From the NCBI GenBank assembly GCA_934569225.1, contig CAKTKC010000008.1, forward strand, positions 1-64,000: 64,000 nt of DNA, in the 5' to 3' direction. The DNA is from an uncultured Oscillospiraceae bacterium (GTDB lineage Bacteria > Bacillota > Clostridia > Oscillospirales > Oscillospiraceae). Positions 33,352-40,555 of this stretch are shown one piece after another. The notes beneath the pieces are model-generated. The model ran no database searches. It saw only the letters and a program-made list of their open reading frames with translations, and was not told the origin of the DNA. Within the stretch, counting starts at the first letter, position 1. Each line of letters begins with the position of its first letter. The position numbers were made by a program, and so were the translations under genes.

Positions 33352-34215
33352 ATGCCTAACTACAATATTGTGACCGATTCCTGCTGCGACCTGCGGCCGG
33401 AAGCGTATGAACAGCTGAACCTGACCGTCGTCCCTCTGAGCCTGGAATTCCGGGATCAGGTGCGGGAGGACAAAAGCGACGACAGCATCAAGGAAGTTTA
33501 CGCGGCGCTCCGCGCCGGTGAGAGCGCCCGGACGGCTGCCGTCAACCCGGATCGCTGGCTGAACGCCATGGAGCCCCATCTGGCAGAGGGCAGGGACGTG
33601 CTGGTCATGGCCTTTTCCTCCGGCCTGTCCACCACCTACCAGTCCGCCGTCATTGCGGCGGAGGAGCTGCGGGAAAAGTATCCGGAGCGGATGATTTACG
33701 TAGTTGACACCCTCTGCGCGTCCCGTGGTGAGGGACTGCTGGTGTGGTACGCCTGCAAAAAGCGGGACGAGGGCATGACCCTGGACGAGCTGCACACCTG
33801 GGTGGAGGACACGAAGCTCCATCTGTGCCACTGGTTCACCGTGGACGATCTGATGTACCTGAAGCGCGGCGGCCGGATCAGCGCCGCGACTGCCCTTGTG
33901 GGCACCATGCTGAAGGTCAAGCCTGTGCTTCACGTGGACAATGAGGGCCATCTGATCAACATGTTCAAGGTGCGCGGCCGCAAGGCGTCACTGGAGGCGA
34001 TTGCCAACAAGCTGGGCGAGCTGGGCGGCAATTACGACAACAGCACGGTGTTCATCTGCCACGGCGACTGCATTGAGGACGCGAAGTATGTGGAGAACAT
34101 TCTGAAGACAAAGTACGGCGTCAAGGAAGTGCTGATCAACTACACCGGCGCAGTCATCGGTTCCCACTCCGGCCCCGGCACCATGGCGGTATTCTTCCTG
34201 GGCGATCACCGGTAA
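33352..34215 (+). CDS. DegV-family fatty-acid-binding protein
   Basis: DegV proteins bind a fatty acid in a cleft between two domains and, as FakB, present it to the kinase FakA. This 287-residue protein starts with the typical IVTDSCCDL strand, has MAFSSGLSTTYQSA (about 85-98), VDTLCASRGEGLLVW, LKRGGRISAATALVG (about 170-184) and ends with GSHSGPGTMAVFFLG. The ATG at 33352 has AGGAG ten bases upstream; the longer open frame upstream lies in the intergenic region. It is a single-gene unit with its own terminator. Confidence 0.92.
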   Translation: MPNYNIVTDSCCDLRPEAYEQLNLTVVPLSLEFRDQVREDKSDDSIKEVYAALRAGESARTAAVNPDRWLNAMEPHLAEGRDVLVMAFSSGLSTTYQSAVIAAEELREKYPERMIYVVDTLCASRGEGLLVWYACKKRDEGMTLDELHTWVEDTKLHLCHWFTVDDLMYLKRGGRISAATALVGTMLKVKPVLHVDNEGHLINMFKVRGRKASLEAIANKLGELGGNYDNSTVFICHGDCIEDAKYVENILKTKYGVKEVLINYTGAVIGSHSGPGTMAVFFLGDHR

Positions 34216-34237
34216 CGGCAAATCAATTCATACTGTA

Positions 34238-34272
34238 CCCGCCCCGGCTTCACACCGTGAAGCCGGGGCGGG
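34238..34272 (+). terminator. Terminator of degV
   Basis: A perfect 16-bp GC-rich stem (34238-34253 with 34257-34272) is followed by TTTTCCTTTT. Confidence 0.92.
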
Positions 34273-34391
34273 TTTTCCTTTTCTAAAATCACAAAGTTGC
34301 ACGGTCGTATGCCCACGCGATATGCAACATTCCATGCTTTTGCGCATAGGGATGCAGGATGTATCATACGTCCCGCAGAAAGGATGATGAA

Positions 34392-35936
34392 ATGAAAGTA
34401 GCAGAAGTACGGGTCAGCGGGTGCCGGTGCGAGACGGTTCGCCTGGAGCCGATTCCCAGAGGGATCGTGGGTGCGGTGGTGGCTGTCGAGTACACGGATT
34501 CCGCGTGGGATTCCCTCCGGAAAACCGTGGTTTTCCGGGGCGCGGAGACGAAGGATGTGCTGGACGCCGGCAGTGAGGTGACGATCCCTGCGGAGGTGGT
34601 CAGCAAGGCGGGGGGCAGCCTGTACATGGGCGTGTACGGCGTGGATGCGGAGAATCAAGTGGTGATTCCCACCATCTGGACGGAGCTTGGCGTGATCCAG
34701 GGCGCGGCGACCCCCTCCGGCGACGCCTCTACCGAGCCTTCCCTGCCGGTCTGGGCGCAGATTCAGGGTATGGTCGGCGATCTGGAGGCGCTGGACACGG
34801 AGGTCAAGTCCGATCTTGTGGCGGCGGTCAATGAAGCGCTGACGAAGGGCGGCAGAATTGACACGGAAACGGTGCAGGAAATTGTGGAGGACTGCCTGAA
34901 AGCAACCCCGTCTCAAACCGGTGCTGACGGGAAAGACGGCATTACCCCCACCATCGGCGAGAACGGGAACTGGTATCTAGGCGACACCGACACCGGAAAG
35001 CCGTCCCGCGGCGCTGCGGGCGCAAAAGGCGCTGACGGTGCGAACGGCAAGGACGGCGAAAAGGGCGACAAGGGGGAACCGGGCGAAAAGGGGGCACCCG
35101 GCGAGAAGGGTACCCCCGGAGCGGATGGGAAGTCTGCCTATCAGTACGCCCAGGATGGCGGCTACACCGGAACCGAGGCGGATTTCATGGCGAAGCTGGC
35201 GCAGGAAATCCTGAGCGGCACAACCGACGATCTTACCGCGGCGCAGGTCTACGCAGCGATATCTTCCGGCAGACCCGTGATGATTCAGTATACAGATAGC
35301 AATTATGGCGTTATGTCGTTTACGGCATTCAGTACATCCGAAACGATGGGTGTAATTGCATCTCAGAACATTGTTTTTTACAACAATGTATATATACTGG
35401 CTGAACTGGGTGGCTATATCCAATCGGGTCAATGGTTCTTTAATTCCACAGTGCTTGCCGAGAAGAAAGACATCCCGGAAGTGTCTTCTGGCGGAGAGGT
35501 CAAGTGGCACAAAGTGGCGGAAGTGACAACGGAAGAAGAACTGGACGAATACGTAGCGGGCGTGGATCCGGAAGGGAACCCGATCAAAAGCTATCATCCT
35601 CTGGCTCTTGCCCTGTATTGCTCCCTGCCTGCGGACTCGACCCAGGCGACGGCCAATGGCGCGCATTATGTGTACCCGTCCGCGAGCAGCACCGATGCAA
35701 GCCTGAAAGCATCCGGGTCGTTTGTCCAGTGGAAGTCGGCCGCAAAGTGCATTACAGACGTTTTCTTCGGCAGCGGAGCCGGGATCATCGGGATGGGGAA
35801 CAGCACGACGATGCTCAATCCGGTGGGGAAGGAAGATTCGGTGCTGGACGGCGTGAGAATCGTGTTCCCTGCTGACGGCGACCATTTCCCGATTGGGTCG
35901 CATATTATCGTGTCGGTTCTGGGGGTCAAGCCGTGA
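34392..35936 (+). CDS. Phage-type baseplate/tail-fibre protein with collagen-like repeat
   Basis: The 514-residue protein has an N-terminal beta-rich domain like those of baseplate upper proteins of Gram-positive phages (about 1-115), a helical linker (about 125-180), a collagen-like Gly-X-Y stretch of about 14 triplets (about 209-250, e.g. GEKGDKGEPGEKGAPG), the SAYQYAQDGGYTGTEADF motif that often follows such repeats in phage fibres, and a C-terminal receptor-binding-like part. The DNA of about 35270-35460 is markedly more AT-rich than its surroundings. The ATG at 34392 has AAAGGA eight bases upstream. It overlaps the endolysin gene by four bases. A fibre or adhesin role is inferred. Confidence 0.75.
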   Translation: MKVAEVRVSGCRCETVRLEPIPRGIVGAVVAVEYTDSAWDSLRKTVVFRGAETKDVLDAGSEVTIPAEVVSKAGGSLYMGVYGVDAENQVVIPTIWTELGVIQGAATPSGDASTEPSLPVWAQIQGMVGDLEALDTEVKSDLVAAVNEALTKGGRIDTETVQEIVEDCLKATPSQTGADGKDGITPTIGENGNWYLGDTDTGKPSRGAAGAKGADGANGKDGEKGDKGEPGEKGAPGEKGTPGADGKSAYQYAQDGGYTGTEADFMAKLAQEILSGTTDDLTAAQVYAAISSGRPVMIQYTDSNYGVMSFTAFSTSETMGVIASQNIVFYNNVYILAELGGYIQSGQWFFNSTVLAEKKDIPEVSSGGEVKWHKVAEVTTEEELDEYVAGVDPEGNPIKSYHPLALALYCSLPADSTQATANGAHYVYPSASSTDASLKASGSFVQWKSAAKCITDVFFGSGAGIIGMGNSTTMLNPVGKEDSVLDGVRIVFPADGDHFPIGSHIIVSVLGVKP

Positions 35937-36526
35937 CGGTCAGGCAGAAGCAATGTCTGTTGGCGTATCTCGGATACTATGCCGGGGAAATTGACGGGGT
36001 CTGGGGGGATGCGTCCCGGAAGGCCACAGAGGTTTTTCAACGGGCGCACCAGCTCACGGCGGACGGCGTTTTCGGAGACGGCACGGCGGCATGTATCCGG
36101 GAAGTGATCGCGTCCGGGGAGACACCTGACCGGGAGACGAACGGCGCAGACTGGTGGAAGGATATCCGGTATTTCCGGCGCGGGGAATTCCGGTGTCCCT
36201 GCGGCCGGTGCGGCGGGTTTCCGGTGGAGCCGCAGGAATCCATGGTACGTGCCGTGGACGAAATCCGGCACCGGCTGGGCGTGCCGGTTTCCGTTGTGGA
36301 CGGCGGCGGTTCCGGCGTCCGGTGCGCATCCCACAATGCGGAGGTCGGCGGCGTGGCAAACTCTCAGCATCTCTACGGGCTTGCCGCTGACCTGCACAGC
36401 GCTGCAAGCCCGGCGGAAATGAAGGCCGTAGCGGAAGCTGTCATGGGGCATACCGGTGGAATCGGGTTGTACAGTTGGGGGATTCACGTGGACACCCGGC
36501 AAGGGTATGCCCGGTGGAATGGTTAA
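35933..36526 (+). CDS. Phage-type endolysin: peptidoglycan-binding domain + M15 peptidase
   Basis: This 197-residue protein has an N-terminal PG_binding_1 repeat (about 1-58, with YYAGEIDGVWGDASRKATEV) and a peptidase M15A-like domain (about 75-197) with zinc ligands in SQHLYGLAADLHS (His and Asp, about 143-155) and GIHVDTR (His). It would cut cross-linked or stem peptides of peptidoglycan. The GTG start overlaps the fibre gene stop (GTGA). It has no signal peptide, as usual for an endolysin that leaves the cell through a holin. Confidence 0.85.
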   Translation: MTVRQKQCLLAYLGYYAGEIDGVWGDASRKATEVFQRAHQLTADGVFGDGTAACIREVIASGETPDRETNGADWWKDIRYFRRGEFRCPCGRCGGFPVEPQESMVRAVDEIRHRLGVPVSVVDGGGSGVRCASHNAEVGGVANSQHLYGLAADLHSAASPAEMKAVAEAVMGHTGGIGLYSWGIHVDTRQGYARWNG

Positions 36527-36543
36527 GGGAAGAGGAATTTTCA

Positions 36544-36840
36544 ATGGACTTGGAGCATGAGCAGAGATTGACCGCTGTGGAGGAACGGTCGAAATCCAAC
36601 AGTCATAGACTGAATAAACTGGAGGAATCCAACGAGGTCATCAGTCGTCTGGCGACCTCCATGGAGGTCATGGCAAGCAAGCAGGAGCAGGTCGCGGACA
36701 CCGTTGACAAGCTGGACGGCAAGGTCACGGCGCTGGAAAGGAAGCCGGGTAAGCGTTGGGACGGGTTCGTGGAAAAGCTGATCTGGACGATCGCGGCCGC
36801 GGTTGTGGGGTTTGTTCTGGCTCGGATCGGGCTGGGCTGA
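36544..36840 (+). CDS. XhlA-like hemolysin/holin accessory protein
   Basis: This 98-residue protein has a long amphipathic coiled coil (about 1-65: heptads in [20 protein letters not shown]) and one C-terminal membrane helix (about 78-96, [19 protein letters not shown]). That layout is typical of XhlA proteins encoded between endolysin and holin in Firmicutes phages and PBSX-type elements. The ATG at 36544 has AGAGGAA upstream. Confidence 0.75.
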   Translation: MDLEHEQRLTAVEERSKSNSHRLNKLEESNEVISRLATSMEVMASKQEQVADTVDKLDGKVTALERKPGKRWDGFVEKLIWTIAAAVVGFVLARIGLG

Positions 36841-36859
36841 TTTTTTAGGAGGGATGATT

Positions 36860-37063
36860 ATGACGAAGGAAAAAGTAATCGCTTGGGTGAAGGCTGCGGG
36901 GGTACGTGCGCTGAAGACGGTTGCCCAGACCGCTGCTGCAACCATTGGCACCGCTGCCGTGCTTGGCGACGTGAACTGGGTTATGGTGGGTTCTGCCGCC
37001 GCGCTGGCGGGGGTTCTGAGTTTGCTGACCAGTGTGGCGGGGCTTCCGGAATTGAAGGCGTGA
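36860..37063 (+). CDS. Small holin
   Basis: This 67-residue protein has two hydrophobic helices (about 20-37 and 43-60) separated by a short turn and a basic N-terminus, the layout of small class II phage holins. It is the last gene of the cassette, followed by a strong terminator. The ATG at 36860 is chosen because AGGAGGG is about seven bases upstream; ATG 36854 is in frame but too close. It would release the endolysin and possibly the fibre protein. Confidence 0.75.
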   Translation: MTKEKVIAWVKAAGVRALKTVAQTAAATIGTAAVLGDVNWVMVGSAAALAGVLSLLTSVAGLPELKA

Positions 37064-37078
37064 CCGCAGAATAGTTGT

Positions 37079-37115
37079 CCCCACCCCGGACGGTGTTGCG
37101 CCGTCTGGGGTGGGG
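37079..37115 (+). terminator. Terminator of the phage-derived cassette
   Basis: A perfect 15-bp stem (37079-37093 with 37101-37115) is followed by ATTTTTTG. Confidence 0.93.
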
Positions 37116-37168
37116 ATTTTTTGTTGGTCGGAGAACGGTGGTTTGGAACGAACTGCGGCGGTAGACGG

Positions 37169-37253
37169 ATGATTTCAAGCCACAGCCCTACGGGCTGCGT
37201 CTTGAAATCATGGGACTCTCCCACGGCGGGAAAACATGCCACCGGCATGTTTT
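37169..37253. repeat. Two perfect hairpins upstream of the tRNA cluster end
   Basis: ATGATTTCAAG (37169-37179) pairs with 37201-37211 around an inner CAGCCC/GGGCTG stem. A second hairpin, GAAAACATGCC-ACC-GGCATGTTTTC, occupies 37229-37253. A related hairpin with the same ATGCCACCGGCAT core is at 37477-37497. Confidence 0.7.
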
Positions 37254-37266
37254 CTTATCCGCCTTT

Positions 37267-37342
37267 CGAGTCCCAATCCACCCCATAAAAATAGCACCAT
37301 CCTTTGGATGGTGCTATTTTTATGGGGTGGATAATGGGACTC
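37267..37342 (-). terminator. Very long hairpin at the end of the tRNA operon, containing an inverted tRNA-His end
   Basis: Bases 37267-37302 pair with 37306-37342 with only a 2-base bulge and a TTT loop. The inner part (ATAAAAATAGCACCATCC) is a typical intrinsic terminator for the minus-strand tRNAs. The outer part is an inverted copy of the 3' end of tRNA-His (GGTGGAT...GGGACTCG) and therefore overlaps that gene. Confidence 0.8.
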
Positions 37343-37400
37343 GAACCCACGATCTTCAGAGCCACAATCTGACGCCTTAGCCAACTAGGCCATATCCACC
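37327..37400 (-). tRNA. tRNA-His (GTG)
   Basis: It folds as a complete cloverleaf on the minus strand. The anticodon loop TTGTGGC reads GTG; the acceptor stem has the extra G at position -1 opposite C73, the identity mark of tRNA-His. The T arm reads GTGGGTTCGAGTCCCAT. CCA is not encoded. It is the last tRNA of a three-gene cluster. Confidence 0.95.
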
Positions 37401-37418
37401 ATATTCCGTTTTGCTGAA

Positions 37419-37439
37419 TGGCACGCCAGGAGGGACTCG
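37419..37439 (-). repeat. 21-bp direct repeat of the tRNA-Arg 3' end (att-like)
   Basis: This stretch is identical to 37537-37557, which is the CCA end, acceptor strand and part of the T arm of tRNA-Arg. It lies between tRNA-His and tRNA-Arg. Such duplications are typical of integrase attachment sites at tRNA 3' ends; it could also be a decayed tRNA copy. Confidence 0.75.
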
Positions 37440-37536
37440 TTAAATCAAGGTGTCGCTCGGTCAAGCCCTCGCGATCGATATGCCACCGGCATATCGAATT
37501 CAATTGTTCGAGTCCAAATGTCCCTGGCAGCAAAGC

Positions 37537-37613
37537 TGGCACGCCAGGAGGGACTCGAACCCCCGACCTACTGCTTAGAAGGCAGTTGCTCTATCCAGCT
37601 GAGCTACTGGCGC
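37537..37613 (-). tRNA. tRNA-Arg (TCT)
   Basis: Complete cloverleaf on the minus strand. The anticodon loop CTTCTAA gives TCT. The acceptor is GCGCCAG with CTGGCGT, discriminator G, and CCA is encoded (37537-37539). Confidence 0.95.
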
Positions 37614-37620
37614 ATTTCTA

Positions 37621-37694
37621 TGGAGCGGGTGACGGGAATCGGACCCGCGTATCCAGCTTGGAAGGCTGGTGTTCTACCATTGAACTACACCCGC
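37621..37694 (-). tRNA. tRNA-Gly (TCC)
   Basis: Complete cloverleaf on the minus strand. The anticodon loop CTTCCAA gives TCC. The acceptor is GCGGGTG with CACCCGC, discriminator T, with CCA encoded (37621-37623). Confidence 0.95.
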
Positions 37695-37752
37695 AAAAGC
37701 CCATGACCTGACTGATTCAGCCATAGAATTTTACCATAACGGCGTCCATATG

Positions 37753-38607
37753 TCAAGAGTTGGTTCGCAGAATCTCCGGAATTTTTTCATAAATTACGTC
37801 TGCAACGGCTCCGTCGGCACAGGGACACACGTTCGGGAACCGGTCTGCCACGATTCCGTCCGCCGGACAGAAGCTCCAGTCCGCGCCCTCCAGCATGGAA
37901 ATGTCGTTGTCCGCGTCGCCCATGCACACGAGGGTTTTCCGCCCCAGCCGCTGCTGCAATTCCCGGGCAGAGCGGTTCTTGCTGACGCCCTTGGCGTGGA
38001 CGTCAATGATCCGGGTCGCCGCACGGAACACCTCGCAGTATGCACCGAAACGGGCTTTCAGCTGCGCCTCGGCATCGTCCATCCGGCGAACCTCCTCCGG
38101 CGTGCCGTCAAACATGCTCGCCACCGTCACGTCCCGGAATTCGCCGTACAGGGTAAATTTCAGGAACGGCCCCAGATCGTCCCCGGGTCTGGCGAGGCCG
38201 TGGGCGCACTGGTTGTGGTCGCTGAATGCGTCCCAGGCCGGATTTTCCGTAAACCGGTAGTGGGCGTCCAATCCCTGCACCTCCACCGTCAGGTCGGGGA
38301 ACAGAGTCATGCACTCCTGAACGGTCTGCCACAGGTCCAGCCGGATTTCATGGCAGAACAGCAGCTTTCCCGCCGCCAAATCATAGGCCGCCGAGCCGTT
38401 GTACAGCAGCAGCGGCGCGTTTACGGGCACCCGGTTCCGGAATGCCTGAATCATCGGCACGCTCCGGCCGGTGTTGACAGTGAACGCGCCGTCGTTTTCC
38501 ATAAAATAGCGGATGGCTTCCAAATTCCGCTCCGGGATGGAGGAATCCGGCGCCGTCAGCGTCCGGTCATAGTCCACGGTGAGCAGGATATCCGAAAATT
38601 TTCCCAT
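37753..38607 (-). CDS. HAD-superfamily hydrolase, Cof/type IIB
   Basis: This 284-residue HAD phosphatase probably acts on small phosphorylated metabolites. Motif I is DYDRTLTAP (residues 12-20; the usual Gly before Thr is Arg here), motif II VNTGRS (about 44-49), motif III Lys in the AKGVSKNRS region and motif IV VCMGDADNDISMLEGAD (about 229-245). The large C2-type cap is between motifs II and III. The ATG at 38607 has AGGAGAA upstream. It is 16 bases downstream of the RluD gene, probably in one operon with lspA and rluD. Confidence 0.87.
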   Translation of the reverse strand: MGKFSDILLTVDYDRTLTAPDSSIPERNLEAIRYFMENDGAFTVNTGRSVPMIQAFRNRVPVNAPLLLYNGSAAYDLAAGKLLFCHEIRLDLWQTVQECMTLFPDLTVEVQGLDAHYRFTENPAWDAFSDHNQCAHGLARPGDDLGPFLKFTLYGEFRDVTVASMFDGTPEEVRRMDDAEAQLKARFGAYCEVFRAATRIIDVHAKGVSKNRSARELQQRLGRKTLVCMGDADNDISMLEGADWSFCPADGIVADRFPNVCPCADGAVADVIYEKIPEILRTNS

Positions 38608-38623
38608 AACATTCTCCTGATTT

Positions 38624-39529
38624 CTATGTCATTCTTTCCAGTTTTTCCAATACTTCCCGGAAATAGGGGGGCAGCTCGGCGAAAACCATCACCGGGTGTC
38701 CGTCCCTCGGGTGCCGGAAGCACAACGCCCCGGCGTGGAGGCACTGGCTGCTCTGCCCCAGCTCCGGCTTTTTGCGGCCATAGACCGTGTCCCCCAGAAT
38801 GGGGTGGCCGATGTAGGCCATGTGTACCCGGATTTGATGGGTGCGGCCGGTTTCCAGCTTGCAGCGGATGTGGGTGTAGCCCTTGTAGCGGCGCACCACC
38901 TCCCAATGGGTGACGGCGTTCCGCCCGCCCCGCTGGGTGACGCACATTTTCTTCCTGTCCGTGGGATGCCGCCCGATGGGCGCGTCCACGGTGCCGCAGT
39001 CCTCCTTCATGACGCCGCAGACGATGGCCTCGTAGGTTCTGGCCATGGTGTGGTCTTTCAGCTGGGAGGCAAGCATGGTGTGGGCGTAATCGTTTTTGGC
39101 GACCGCCAGCAGCCCCGACGTGTCTTTATCGATGCGGTGGACGATTCCCGGACGCAGCTCGCCGTTGATGCCGGAAAGGTCGTCCCCCAGGGCGTAGAGC
39201 AGGCCGTTGACCAGGGTATCGTCGGCGTGTCCGGCGGCGGGATGCACCACCAGCCCCTTGGGCTTGTTGATGACCAGCAGGTCGTCGTCCTCGTAGACGA
39301 TGTCCAGGGGCATTTCGGTGGGGACGATGTCCACGGGTTTTGCTTCGGGGATCGTGTACTCCACCCGGTCGCCGACGCTTAAGCGGTCATTTTTCTTACC
39401 GGGAACGCCGTTTCGCGTGACCATGCCCTCTTCAATGAGTCTCTGCGCCGCGCTGCGGCTTAAGCTTCCGGGCTGTCGTGCCAGAAACGCATCCAGGCGC
39501 TCCCCGGCGGTGTCGGCAAATAGGGTCAT
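38624..39529 (-). CDS. rluD: RluD-type pseudouridine synthase
   Basis: This 301-residue RluA/RluD-family enzyme isomerises uridines in 23S rRNA. It has an N-terminal S4 domain (about 8-65, LDAFLARQPGSLSRSAAQRLIEEG) and the catalytic motif VHRIDKDTSGLLAVAK with the Asp near residue 133. The C-terminal GRTHQIRVHMAYIGHPILGD segment is also diagnostic. The start overlaps the lspA stop by four bases, the common lspA-rluD arrangement in Firmicutes. Confidence 0.93.
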   Translation of the reverse strand: MTLFADTAGERLDAFLARQPGSLSRSAAQRLIEEGMVTRNGVPGKKNDRLSVGDRVEYTIPEAKPVDIVPTEMPLDIVYEDDDLLVINKPKGLVVHPAAGHADDTLVNGLLYALGDDLSGINGELRPGIVHRIDKDTSGLLAVAKNDYAHTMLASQLKDHTMARTYEAIVCGVMKEDCGTVDAPIGRHPTDRKKMCVTQRGGRNAVTHWEVVRRYKGYTHIRCKLETGRTHQIRVHMAYIGHPILGDTVYGRKKPELGQSSQCLHAGALCFRHPRDGHPVMVFAELPPYFREVLEKLERMT

Positions 39530-40002
39530 TTCTTCTTATCCTTCCAGAATGCCTTGTTGAACAGCACCAGATGCCCCATCAGCAGCACGCAGCCGCAGGT
39601 GATGAAGCAGTCCGCCACGTTGAACACGGGGAAATCCATGAAGGCCGTCTCGATCATGTCCACCACGTAGCCCATGCGGAGCCGGTCAACCATATTGGCA
39701 AGGCCGCCGCCGTAAATCGCCGCAATGCACCAGCGCTCGAAGGGCGTGAAGGCCATTTTCTTTTTGAAATATTCCCAGACGATCAGCCCGGTAAAGAACA
39801 GAAAAATCAGGGCAAACAGCCACTGCTGCCCCTCAAAGGAGGAAAAGGCCGCGCCGGAATTCTGCACGTAGGTCAGGTTCAGCACGCCGGGGATAAAGGA
39901 AATGTCCGTGTAGAGGGGAATGCAGGCAACGGTAAAATATTTGGAAATCTGATCGACCGCCACAATGCCGGCGGCGAACAGGGCATAGTATAGAAACTGC
40001 AT
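39526..40002 (-). CDS. lspA: Lipoprotein signal peptidase (signal peptidase II)
   Basis: LspA cleaves signal peptides of prolipoproteins in the membrane. The 158-residue protein has four membrane helices; the two catalytic aspartates are in GGLANMVDRLR (about residue 114) and FNVADCFIT (about 134). The conserved VQNSGAAF motif is at about 52-59. The ATG at 40002 has AGGAGG eight bases upstream, ruling out the in-frame start at 40020. It is the first gene of lspA-rluD-HAD. Confidence 0.95.
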   Translation of the reverse strand: MQFLYYALFAAGIVAVDQISKYFTVACIPLYTDISFIPGVLNLTYVQNSGAAFSSFEGQQWLFALIFLFFTGLIVWEYFKKKMAFTPFERWCIAAIYGGGLANMVDRLRMGYVVDMIETAFMDFPVFNVADCFITCGCVLLMGHLVLFNKAFWKDKKK

Positions 40003-40128
40003 CGGAACGCCTCCTGTCAAGATGAAAACATGATACCATGAAGCGCGGGGATTGTCAAACCGTCCGCCGCCGAAGACGTAAAAAAACCCGCCCCGAGTAT
40101 TCCCAGGACGGTGCTGCTGGAGCCATAT

Positions 40129-40365
40129 TTATCTGATCAGGAGCCTTTCCACATCTCCGCAGAAAGCGGCAAACTCCTCCTCGCTGCAATCCACGTTCAC
40201 CCACAGAGGACCGCATAAGTCAAGGCAGAACATTTCCATAAAGCTCTTCCCGTTGACCTTGCCGCAGGCGTCCCGGATAATGACGGGAAACGAGCGCGCC
40301 GTGGACAGCGACACAAATTCCTGAACATCCTGAACCGACTGAAGCCGAACCTGAAATTCCCGCAC
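40129..40365 (-). CDS. HPr-like (Crh-like) protein lacking the active histidine
   Basis: This 78-residue protein aligns with HPr over its length: the regulatory-serine segment VNGKSFMEMFCLDL (Ser41) matches VNLKSIMGVMSLG of HPr and the last third has the final strand and helix (VNVDCSEEEFAAF). The GxHARPA motif with His15 is missing; the matching part reads SVQDVQEFVSL. This pattern, Ser kept and His lost, is that of Crh, a co-repressor of CcpA in Bacillus. It could act in carbon catabolite control rather than sugar transport (inference). The start ATG at 40365 follows a long leader. Confidence 0.72.
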   Translation of the reverse strand: MREFQVRLQSVQDVQEFVSLSTARSFPVIIRDACGKVNGKSFMEMFCLDLCGPLWVNVDCSEEEFAAFCGDVERLLIR

Positions 40366-40470
40366 AAAAATACCCCCTGCAACTGTACAAACCTGTTTTT
40401 TTCGTGTATAATTGAGGGGATTGATTCAGCAACGGCACTAACTTCCCCGCATCATCGGTGGATAATCATT

Positions 40471-40498
40471 ATTATAGCAGTTTCCCCCGAAATTTCAA
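40471..40498 (-). promoter_or_regulatory. Candidate promoter of the HPr-like gene
   Basis: Minus strand: TTGAAA (40498-40493), 16 bases, TATAAT (40476-40471), giving a leader of about 100 bases. Confidence 0.55.
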
Positions 40499-40555
40499 CT
40501 GTCGGTTTGGATGATTAATACAAATTATTGACATCTTTATTGGTGGATTTGACAT

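Noticed and set aside
40528..40555. TTGACA before mtaB as a promoter
   Set aside because: The -10 would lie on the start codon, leaving no leader or ribosome binding site.
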